Assembly: GCA_021159825.1 (NCBI GenBank)
Contig: JAGHDR010000260.1
Coordinates: forward strand, 1-5,280
Direction: 5' to 3'
DNA length: 5,280 nucleotides
Origin: Deltaproteobacteria bacterium
GTDB taxonomy: Bacteria > Desulfobacterota > DSM-4660 > Desulfatiglandales > Desulfatiglandaceae
Below the pieces are notes generated by a model. It saw only the letters and a program-made list of their open reading frames with translations, was not told the DNA's origin and made no database searches. This document shows, piece after piece, positions 1 through 5,280 of this stretch. How positions within the stretch are numbered: the stretch's first letter is position 1; every line of letters begins with the position of its first letter. Both the position numbers and the translations under genes were made by a program.

Positions 1-496
1 GGTCCGTATCAATTGCCGTGGGCACAATTCGCACATCTTCAGCATACGAACTGAACCAGTCTGCTATATACTGGTTGCCGGCAAGGACAACATCGGCAAT
101 CTTCGCGATCCTGCTTGTGGCACTCCGCCCGAAAGGTTTTGTCAACCAGATTGCATCGTCCACATCCAGGATGACGGGATGTTTGAGGAAGGGCTCGAAG
201 GTCAGTAACCCGGGATGTATTTCACGTTCAAGCCAGGTTAAATCTCCTTTCCAACTCCCGATGGTGCCGGGCAGTCTCAATGAGGTCTTAATACATTTCC
301 AGACAGCCTTGCCAAGGGTCAAGCCTGTGGGGTTTGAAAAGGTGAGAAATGGAGGGAGTGGCGCATATTTATCGATGGTCGGAGCATATTCACGAATGTG
401 GATACCCCGGCTTCGGAGCGGCACAATATGCTGACGAACACGAAAGCGAGCAGAAGGAACATTTTCCCCCGAGGTAAGGGCTGTAATCCTAATCAT
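1..496 (-). CDS. GT4-like glycosyltransferase, N-terminal part (3' end outside window)
   Basis: An open frame of 165 codons runs from ATG at 496 to the window edge without a stop. It begins MIRITALTSG then PSARFRVRQHI, and continues with IREYAPTIDKYAPLPPF (about 35-50), HPVILDVDDAIW (107-118), ADVVLAGNQYIADWF (133-149) and VRIVPTAIDTD (155-165). This is the acceptor-side Rossmann half of a GT-B glycosyltransferase, family 4 style: the DVDDAIW segment, the 'VLAGN..IADW' step and the 'VPTAIDTD' linker are recurrent in polysaccharide-cluster enzymes. The donor-binding half with the EX7E motif is off the window, so linkage and sugar cannot be inferred. The start overlaps the methyltransferase stop by 8 nt and carries a good AAGGA ribosome binding site 6-7 nt upstream, so translation is probably coupled. 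A plus-strand frame across 18-434 is its shadow. Confidence 0.85.
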   Translation of the reverse strand, partial: MIRITALTSGENVPSARFRVRQHIVPLRSRGIHIREYAPTIDKYAPLPPFLTFSNPTGLTLGKAVWKCIKTSLRLPGTIGSWKGDLTWLEREIHPGLLTFEPFLKHPVILDVDDAIWLTKPFGRSATSRIAKIADVVLAGNQYIADWFSSYAEDVRIVPTAIDTD

Positions 497-1463
497 CGCG
501 TTTCCTTGCCCAGATCGTCATACGCCCTGTCTGACCAAAAATGCTCATGAGGAAGGCCAAAGCATAAAGGAAATAATTTAAACGACCGCGGCTGCTCTCC
601 GGAAGAGCGACAAGCTTCTTGGACAATCGCGGAAGCATTCTATGATCTTGAAGCCAATATCCGGTACTGGCAAAAAGATTGGTTAAGGTACGATGGTGGA
701 AAATTCTGACAATTTCCCAGCCTCCGGCCTGGCATATTTTATGAAGAGAATCAGGCGTATAGTGGTAGAGATGGTTTGGAAGATGGAGTGCATACCAGCG
801 CTCTTTGAAGATGTTGAATTCAATGGAACCCGCGTTGGGGACCGATAAGACCAGCCACCCATTGGGGTCAACCCAACGGTGAAGCTTTTTGAGGGCTGAC
901 ACCGGATCATGTAGATGTTCCAAAACCATCCATCCCACCACCAAATCATATGAATGTTCGGGGTCCGGCGCAGTCTCCAGGGAACCCGTATGTACGGGAT
1001 AGCCCAATGATCGAGCCGACTGGGCGGCCGTTTTGGAAAATTCCAGGCCTTCAACCTGCCAACCTTTGTGCGACATCTTGTTCAGGAAAGCGCCGGAGGC
1101 ACACCCAATTTCAAGAACCCGTGATGGCTGTAATCTCGGCAGGCGGGTGGTGTTAAATGGAAAAATGCCCTTCACCCACTTTCGCAAGAACGATAAACGT
1201 CCATTGCCCTTTTTGTCGGGATTTACCCTTGTACCCCTGTAGGGTCCGTAATGGTCGGGGTAATAAAACCCCATTGTCCCAGGGGTGGGTCGCGGATGGG
1301 TCCTCATGAGCCCGCAATCAAGGCAACGCACCACATTATAAGCCCCAGGCAAGTGATTTAAACGATCACTTCCCGTAAGCAAAATCGAATCGCCCCCTTT
1401 GCATCCCAAGGGACAGGGAGATAATTCCAACTCAACGCTACCCATCGCCGTTTGAGTATCCAC
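489..1463 (-). CDS. SAM-dependent methyltransferase with N-terminal zinc-ribbon-like motif
   Basis: This 324-residue class I methyltransferase has a cysteine pair-of-pairs at the N-terminus (CPLGC, Cys17/Cys21; CLDC, Cys47/Cys50), typical of sugar and polysaccharide-cluster methyltransferases of the Methyltransf_23 type, and probably binding zinc. The Rossmann core follows: SAM motif I VLEIGCASGAFL (117-128), the acidic residue after strand 2 in VEGLEFS (E141), and YDLVVGWMVLEHLHDP (172-187). VLSVPN and a YHYTPDSL segment (233-240) come after the core, and a hydrophobic stretch (about 296-310) near the C-terminus could contact the membrane. The substrate is unknown; O- or C-methylation of a nucleotide sugar or the growing glycan is inferred from the neighbours. 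The start is GTG at 1463, 9 nt after the flippase stop, with GGGAAGGA about 12 nt upstream inside the flippase gene. An ATG six codons further in (1445) is an alternative with weaker upstream signal. The 3' end overlaps the next gene by 8 nt. Confidence 0.88.
   Translation of the reverse strand: MDTQTAMGSVELELSPCPLGCKGGDSILLTGSDRLNHLPGAYNVVRCLDCGLMRTHPRPTPGTMGFYYPDHYGPYRGTRVNPDKKGNGRLSFLRKWVKGIFPFNTTRLPRLQPSRVLEIGCASGAFLNKMSHKGWQVEGLEFSKTAAQSARSLGYPVHTGSLETAPDPEHSYDLVVGWMVLEHLHDPVSALKKLHRWVDPNGWLVLSVPNAGSIEFNIFKERWYALHLPNHLYHYTPDSLHKICQAGGWEIVRIFHHRTLTNLFASTGYWLQDHRMLPRLSKKLVALPESSRGRLNYFLYALAFLMSIFGQTGRMTIWARKRDD
502..507 (-). promoter_or_regulatory. Ribosome binding site of the downstream glycosyltransferase gene
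   Basis: AAGGAA on the minus strand, inside the methyltransferase 3' end, precedes the ATG at 496 by about 5-6 nt. It fixes the start of the partial glycosyltransferase and fits a coupled stop/start overlap (GCGATGATTAG). Confidence 0.6.
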
Positions 1464-1472
1464 TACAGCGGC

Positions 1473-2771
1473 CTATCCTTCCCTCGTATCAACCAAAATC
1501 CGCTTGTTGAGGTTTTTCTGCAAAGCAAAGTTGAGCAGAAAAGCATTCAGCACATAGTAAAGACTCGTTCCGACGGCGATCCCCAAAATCCCCCAATACC
1601 AAAAGCCCACCACTTTCAGTCCGAGCCCAATGGTAAATCCGAAAATGCCAATCTTGGTGGGCGTCCGGGTGTTTCCTTTTGCATAAAAACCGCTTGATAG
1701 AATTTGCCCCAACGCACCGCCGATCCACACCCCCACAAGTGCTATCAGGATCCAATGAAGCGTCAAGACTTCGCCAATGGTGAAACGGCCATGCCCAAAA
1801 AGTAATGTCAATAGGGGGCCACCGGAAAATACAATACACATAAAAACAGCAAAAGTAATACCCAAAATCCAGAGCAATCTGTTGTTGACAATCCTGCGAA
1901 AAAGAATCCATTCTCGCGCAGAAGCCCTTTTTGCCAGCAAGGGAACCATGGGTGCCGCTAAAGCCTTGCTGAGAATAAGATTCCCCGCCATATAAATTTG
2001 ACTGGCAAAATACAATAGGGACAATTGCCCTGCGGATGTCATTGATGCCAGAAAACGATCCACCAAATCCCCTGTTTTGTAAAAGGTCGAACCCAAAAGG
2101 AGTGGATAGAGCTTTCTCCAGGCCTTTCCGGCAGTTTCTGATTTCCAATCCGGAGTTGCCCATTTTCTGAACGGTGGAACACCGAGTTCAGGCAACAAAA
2201 GAACCATTTGCAATGCGGATTTTAGAACCATAGCCCAAGCAGCCATAATGATCCCAAATCGGGGCAAGCCCCACAATAAAAGAAAAAAACCACCCAAAGT
2301 ACCCAGAACAGCGCTCATTTCCGCCCAGAGAAATTTTTGTCTGGAATGGTAAACAGACCATGCCACGCCGTTCAGCGCCATAAAAACCATGCCGATCAAT
2401 TGAACTCGGACCAATGTAATGGTCAACAAACGGGTTTCAAAATCAAAGCCTGGAACAATCCAGGGCGTCCATAGGGTCGCTGTCCCAAAAAGAAGCAATG
2501 CCAAAACAAAAAATATAAAGCCTATTCCTTGAAAAAAATTCCAGGCTTCTTTCTGGAAGTCTCCTTTATTTTCAATGGTCAGAAGCGGTACGAGGACCTG
2601 TGTTATAGAGCCGGTAATGACCGTCAACAATAGTTGGGGGACGACCATCGACGCAAATAAGGCATCAGTTTCAGAACCTGGTCCCACCTCATTCAAAATG
2701 TACCATTGATAGAAAAATGCGAGCAGCACATTACCGCCCGCAAGGCATCCCAATTTAAAACTTAAGCGCAT
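1473..2771 (-). CDS. MurJ/MviN-family flippase, probably for lipid-linked oligosaccharide
   Basis: This 432-residue, very hydrophobic protein has about 12 predicted membrane segments by eye. Family hallmarks are GPGSETDALFASMVVPQLL near the N-terminus (31-49; MurJ has GAGMATDAFF...LPNLL), LFGHGRFT (324-331; MurJ LFERGAFT type) and FYAKGNTRTPTKIG (362-375; MurJ FYA..DTRTP). It belongs to the MOP exporter superfamily in the inner membrane, whose members flip undecaprenyl-linked saccharides from cytoplasm to periplasm. It is shorter than typical MurJ (about 510 residues, 14 segments). By hand alignment, the positions of E. coli Arg18, Arg24, Asp269 and Arg270 hold Val15, Tyr21, Ser257 and Gln258. 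With its place among glycosyltransferase genes, this argues for an O-unit or exopolysaccharide-unit flippase rather than the housekeeping lipid II flippase. The ATG has a GAGGG ribosome binding site. The methyltransferase gene follows after 9 nt. A Wzx-like role is inferred, not shown. Confidence 0.85.
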   Translation of the reverse strand: MRLSFKLGCLAGGNVLLAFFYQWYILNEVGPGSETDALFASMVVPQLLLTVITGSITQVLVPLLTIENKGDFQKEAWNFFQGIGFIFFVLALLLFGTATLWTPWIVPGFDFETRLLTITLVRVQLIGMVFMALNGVAWSVYHSRQKFLWAEMSAVLGTLGGFFLLLWGLPRFGIIMAAWAMVLKSALQMVLLLPELGVPPFRKWATPDWKSETAGKAWRKLYPLLLGSTFYKTGDLVDRFLASMTSAGQLSLLYFASQIYMAGNLILSKALAAPMVPLLAKRASAREWILFRRIVNNRLLWILGITFAVFMCIVFSGGPLLTLLFGHGRFTIGEVLTLHWILIALVGVWIGGALGQILSSGFYAKGNTRTPTKIGIFGFTIGLGLKVVGFWYWGILGIAVGTSLYYVLNAFLLNFALQKNLNKRILVDTREG

Positions 2772-2852
2772 TCAAACCCTCAGTAATCATTGTATGTACC
2801 GGAATTATTGATGCTGCTTCAGGCTGAATAAGCGCCACGCCCATGATGTAGT
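2772..2852 (-). other. 81-nt intercistronic gap, no gene in the annotated frame
   Basis: This is the only sizeable gap in the operon, between the fusion glycosyltransferase stop and the flippase ATG. Apart from the GAGGG ribosome binding site I see no promoter with convincing -35/-10 boxes and no terminator hairpin. One reading frame is open across it and would be entered by a -1 shift at the upstream A9 run, ending with TAA at 2757-2755 inside the flippase start. Confidence 0.5.
2777..2781 (-). promoter_or_regulatory. Ribosome binding site of the flippase gene
   Basis: GAGGG lies 5 nt upstream of the ATG at 2771 on the minus strand. It supports this start and allows independent translation initiation after the 81-nt gap that follows the glycosyltransferase stop. 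Confidence 0.65.
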
Positions 2853-5078
2853 TTAAAAATCCATGTTCCGTTTGATCAGCCGGGCAGACACACAGGTCCG
2901 CCCCGGCCCGGCATGTTTTTTTTTGCCGGGATTATGTTTCATCATTTTCAGGTAAAGACTTTCCATATCATGGAGCAGTCGCTTCTCTGAAAAGGTTTTG
3001 TCTACAAACTCTTTTGCATTATTAACCATGCCGTCTTTTTGGGATTTATCCATCTCTACCAGATATCTCAAACCCCTTGCAAATCCGTACGCATCGTTCT
3101 TACGGCAAAGAATGCCCCGTTCGCAAACAACAAACCCCTTTTGAACGAATGCCTCGTTTTTCGGCCCCAGAAGATCCTGTACACCACCCGCATCCGTGGA
3201 AATCACCGGCGCACCAGCAGCCATGGCTTCGATAATAGATACGGGCGTGCCCTCATTTTCAGAGGTCAGCGCCAAAATATCCAAATCAGCGTAGACGTCC
3301 GGCAAATCCCTCCGCCAACCGCAGAAATGAACATGCTGCATCAGCCCGTTCTTTTCAGCATGGACTTTCAACGTATCCTGAAGTTCTCCGTCCCCCACCA
3401 GAACGAATTTCACGTTAATATGGGGGGTTTCGTCCAGGAAGATCCTGGCCATATCCAGAAAAAGGAAATGGTTTTTGATGGGGACCAGCCGACCGACAAT
3501 TCCTACTAGAAGGGCATCATGACAAGACACCAGTGATTTTTTAAACTGCCCTTTTTTGGGGGAACGCTTCAGAAAGGGGTCCAAATTGAAACCGAGCGGA
3601 ATAACCTTGATTTTAGCGGCAGGCGCAATGCGGAATTTTTTGCTGAGGTCTTCTTTCTGGCTTCGGCTGATGGCAACAATCACATCGGTTGATCTGGCCA
3701 GAAAGCGCTCTATCCAGATGAACATCAACGATTTTGTTCGGGAGAAATACCCCGCAAACACATGCCCGTGAAAGGTATGAACCGTATGGGTATTGCCATT
3801 GGCAAATCGGTTATAAATCATGGCGGCAAGCCTTGCGTTGGTCCCTGCTTTGGCGGTATGCGTATGCACAATGTCAGGGTTTTCACGTTGCAGTACTCTG
3901 AAAATTTGCAGGAACGCTTTCATATCGAGAGCCGGGCTTATTTCTCGTTGTAATTCGTCGATAATAATTGGTTTCTCTTTTGAAGATGCAAAAAGATAGC
4001 CCATGTCCCCTTCACGGGGAGAAATTTTTCCGGTGACAAGGGTTGAATAAAATTTCCGGCTATCAAGCCCTGTGGTCAGCAGGTGTACGTGGATGGAAGG
4101 TCCTCCGATATTGAGGCGCGCAATAAACCGTAACACCCTGATTCTAAGATCATTTTCCTTCCGAGGTTCCAACACGCTTTTCCATGGCGCGTGTTTTTTG
4201 GGCTGTCGAAAACACTTGCGACCCAATTGAGATGCAAAAACAAATAGAAAACGATAAGTGACCCCCCAAAAAACAAGCGGTTTCAGGAGAGAGTAAGGCA
4301 CATTGGCATGCTTGTCGAAAAGACGATAGATACTTTTATGAAACTCAAAAACAGAACGAAATATGTTTGTTTCGCTGCTGACCCCCACATAATGCATGAC
4401 GGAAGAACGGGGGAAATAGACCACTTTCCATCCTTTCCGCCACATGCGCCGGCACCAATCGGCATCCTCCCAGTACATGAAGAATTTGTCATCCAGGGGC
4501 CCCACGTGGTTAACGGCCTCTCTTCTCACCAGCATACAGGCGCCTGAAACCCAGTCCACTTCCATCGGGGTCACCCCATCGCTTCGGGCGGTCAGGATAT
4601 TTTCCCGTGTAATGGGATTGTTGGGGAATATTTTGGAAAGAATGGATTTTCTCCCAAAAAGTGCCGTGAGGGGGTTTGGAAAGGCCCTTGCCGACCCCTG
4701 AATGGCGCCGTCAACGTCAAAAATCATGGGGCCCAGAATGCCCACGTCCGGATGCTCCTCCATGTACCCCATGGTATCTGAAAGGAGACCGGGTTGAACA
4801 AGGGTATCGGGATTAAGAATCAAAACATAAGGGGCAGACCCCTGCTTCAAGGCGTTGTTGACGGCCTTTGCAAATCCCAGATTTCGGTGGTTTTTGGTGA
4901 GCAGCACTTCCGGGAAATCCCTTGTCAAACGATCAACATCATCCCCTTTGGAAGAAGCATTGTCATGAACGTGAATCGTAAGGGATATGGCGCCCGCGGC
5001 ATTCAGTAAGGACTCAACACAATGCAACAGCGGAAGCGTGCTGTTATAATTGATGATGATGATATCTAAACTATTCAT
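2853..5078 (-). CDS. Bifunctional GT2-GT4 fusion glycosyltransferase
   Basis: This 741-residue protein joins two complete-looking glycosyltransferases. Residues 1-300 form a GT2 (GT-A fold) domain of the WbbL/rhamnosyltransferase type: DIIIINYNS at the first strand, NLGFAKAVN, the NPD metal/nucleotide motif (89-91), VSGACMLVRR (177-186) and the ED acceptor-site motif in MYWEDADW (201-208), followed by a hydrophobic stretch (about 262-284) that could sit on the membrane. Residues 311-713 form a GT4 (GT-B fold) domain: RFIARLNIGG, HTHTAKAG (405-412), GRLVPIKNH, VGDGEL, and the EX7E nucleotide-sugar motif (E609, E617) before EAMAAGAPVISTDAGG. The protein probably adds two sugars in sequence to a lipid-linked oligosaccharide at the cytoplasmic membrane face; donors cannot be read from sequence, though a deoxyhexose such as fucose or rhamnose is plausible. 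I chose the ATG at 5078 because GT2 homology starts there; an in-frame TTG at 5108 would add ten unconserved residues. No Shine-Dalgarno precedes the ATG, so coupling to the synthase stop 8 nt upstream is likely. The last ~20 residues look non-conserved. Confidence 0.9.
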   Translation of the reverse strand: MNSLDIIIINYNSTLPLLHCVESLLNAAGAISLTIHVHDNASSKGDDVDRLTRDFPEVLLTKNHRNLGFAKAVNNALKQGSAPYVLILNPDTLVQPGLLSDTMGYMEEHPDVGILGPMIFDVDGAIQGSARAFPNPLTALFGRKSILSKIFPNNPITRENILTARSDGVTPMEVDWVSGACMLVRREAVNHVGPLDDKFFMYWEDADWCRRMWRKGWKVVYFPRSSVMHYVGVSSETNIFRSVFEFHKSIYRLFDKHANVPYSLLKPLVFWGVTYRFLFVFASQLGRKCFRQPKKHAPWKSVLEPRKENDLRIRVLRFIARLNIGGPSIHVHLLTTGLDSRKFYSTLVTGKISPREGDMGYLFASSKEKPIIIDELQREISPALDMKAFLQIFRVLQRENPDIVHTHTAKAGTNARLAAMIYNRFANGNTHTVHTFHGHVFAGYFSRTKSLMFIWIERFLARSTDVIVAISRSQKEDLSKKFRIAPAAKIKVIPLGFNLDPFLKRSPKKGQFKKSLVSCHDALLVGIVGRLVPIKNHFLFLDMARIFLDETPHINVKFVLVGDGELQDTLKVHAEKNGLMQHVHFCGWRRDLPDVYADLDILALTSENEGTPVSIIEAMAAGAPVISTDAGGVQDLLGPKNEAFVQKGFVVCERGILCRKNDAYGFARGLRYLVEMDKSQKDGMVNNAKEFVDKTFSEKRLLHDMESLYLKMMKHNPGKKKHAGPGRTCVSARLIKRNMDF
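2879..2930 (-). other. A9 run with GC-rich competing inverted repeats in 3' end of the fusion gene
   Basis: On the coding strand nine adenines (2924-2916) encode Lys-Lys-Lys. They sit between CCCGGC (2930-2925) and GCCGGG (2912-2907), a perfect 6-bp inverted repeat with a 12-nt loop. The same central arm, GCCGGGC (2912-2906), also pairs perfectly over 7 bp with GCCCGGC (2885-2879), with a 20-nt loop, giving a potential hairpin starting 3 nt after the A run. No U tract follows, so this is not an intrinsic terminator. A homopolymer followed by a stem resembles slippage or -1 frameshift sites; function is unproven. Confidence 0.45.
4157..4162 (-). other. Vestigial-looking Shine-Dalgarno at the GT2/GT4 domain junction
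   Basis: GGAAGG lies in the linker of the fusion glycosyltransferase, 8 nt upstream of the Leu311 codon (CTT, 4148-4146), where a free-standing GT4 enzyme of this type would be expected to start (…RIRVLRFIARLNIGG). No in-frame ATG exists there. The nearest in-frame start-type codon is GTG at 4136 (Val315), about 20 nt from the motif. This may be the remnant of an ancestral second start, or chance purine richness. Confidence 0.35.
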
Positions 5079-5086
5079 TGGGGAGG

Positions 5087-5280
5087 CTATCGGTGAGATA
5101 CATACCAAACGTAGGTGTCTTTTATTCCTGCTTCTAAAGGCATTTTTGCCTGCCAGCCCAGGGCCGTCAGTCTGGAAACATCCAGCATTTTGACCGGCGT
5201 GCCGTCAGGCTTATCCCCATCAAAATTAAGACCGCCATTGAACCAGCCACCACACGCCCCCACATCAGCCACCGCCAACA
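5087..5280 (-). CDS. fcl: GDP-L-fucose synthase, C-terminal fragment (5' end outside window)
   Basis: This is the last 64 codons of a short-chain dehydrogenase/epimerase-family enzyme. The signature is KPDGTPVKMLDVSRL followed by ALGW, LEAGI and TYVWY, which closely matches the C-terminus of GDP-L-fucose synthase (Fcl/WcaG). That cytoplasmic enzyme converts GDP-4-keto-6-deoxy-D-mannose to GDP-L-fucose with NADPH by epimerising and reducing the sugar. The catalytic Ser/Tyr/Lys residues and the NADP-binding GxxGxxG motif would lie upstream of the window and cannot be checked. The frame is open to the edge; the TTG at 5278-5276 is an internal Leu codon, not a start. The stop is TAG at 5089-5087, and the next gene begins 8 nt later, so the enzyme probably supplies GDP-fucose to the downstream glycosyltransferases. 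The first ~10 visible residues fit the family poorly, while the rest fit well. A related GDP-sugar epimerase/reductase is possible but less likely. Confidence 0.85.
   Translation of the reverse strand, partial: LAVADVGACGGWFNGGLNFDGDKPDGTPVKMLDVSRLTALGWQAKMPLEAGIKDTYVWYVSHR

Noticed and set aside
18..434. A 138-codon plus-strand open frame
   Set aside because: It lies opposite a minus-strand frame with clear GT4 glycosyltransferase character, a good start and ribosome binding site. The plus-strand peptide shows no domain-like pattern.
683..1054. A 123-codon minus-strand frame inside the methyltransferase gene
   Set aside because: It is a shadow frame; the overlapping methyltransferase frame carries the SAM-binding motifs.
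1489..2163. A 224-codon minus-strand frame inside the flippase gene
   Set aside because: It is a shifted frame of the membrane protein gene. The flippase frame has hydrophobic segments and MurJ motifs, while this one is low-complexity and unrecognisable.
2907..2930. Possible intrinsic terminator (CCCGGC/GCCGGG with a T run on the plus strand)
   Set aside because: The homopolymer lies inside the loop, not after the stem, on either strand. There is no plus-strand gene to terminate, and the minus-strand operon continues downstream.
3039..3509. A 156-codon plus-strand open frame
   Set aside because: It is antisense to the best-conserved part of the GT4 domain (EX7E and VGDGEL region). Its translation is unlike any family I recognise and has no ribosome binding site evidence.
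5079..5108. Upstream TTG start at 5108 for the fusion glycosyltransferase
   Set aside because: It would add ten residues without family resemblance and overlap the synthase gene. It lacks a Shine-Dalgarno, and the ATG at 5078 sits right at the start of GT2 homology.

Overview
The window is part of a surface-polysaccharide (O-antigen, capsule or exopolysaccharide) biosynthesis operon. All five genes I can support lie on the minus strand, so transcription runs from high to low coordinates. Base composition is moderate, roughly half G+C by eye. GDP-fucose synthesis next to fused glycosyltransferases and a MurJ/MviN-type flippase suggests a Gram-negative bacterium. A Desulfobacterota-like (deltaproteobacterial) source is only a weak guess from protein style.

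In order of transcription: (1) the 3' end of a GDP-L-fucose synthase gene (5280-5087), cut by the window edge; (2) a 741-residue two-domain glycosyltransferase (5078-2853), with an N-terminal GT2 rhamnosyltransferase-like domain and a C-terminal GT4 domain; (3) a 432-residue MurJ/MviN-superfamily polytopic membrane protein (2771-1473), probably a lipid-linked oligosaccharide flippase; (4) a 324-residue SAM-dependent methyltransferase with an N-terminal zinc-ribbon-like CxxxC...CxxC motif (1463-489); (5) the first 165 residues of another GT4-like glycosyltransferase (496-1), cut by the left edge. Three of the four junctions are tight (8-nt gap, 9-nt gap, 8-nt overlap), which suggests one transcript with translational coupling. 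The exception is the 81-nt gap between genes 2 and 3. No promoter, RNA gene, CRISPR array, insertion sequence or intrinsic terminator was seen.

Inferred pathway: the synthase supplies GDP-L-fucose, the glycosyltransferases build an oligosaccharide on a lipid carrier at the cytoplasmic face, the methyltransferase may modify a sugar or the chain, and the flippase moves the lipid-linked unit across the inner membrane.

The least ordinary points are the GT2-GT4 fusion, which carries a vestigial-looking ribosome binding site at its domain junction; a run of nine adenines followed by a GC-rich potential hairpin near the end of that gene, where a -1 shift opens a longer tail that closes the gap to the next gene; and a flippase that appears to lack arginines known to be functionally important in E. 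coli MurJ. I see no clearly new biological system here.
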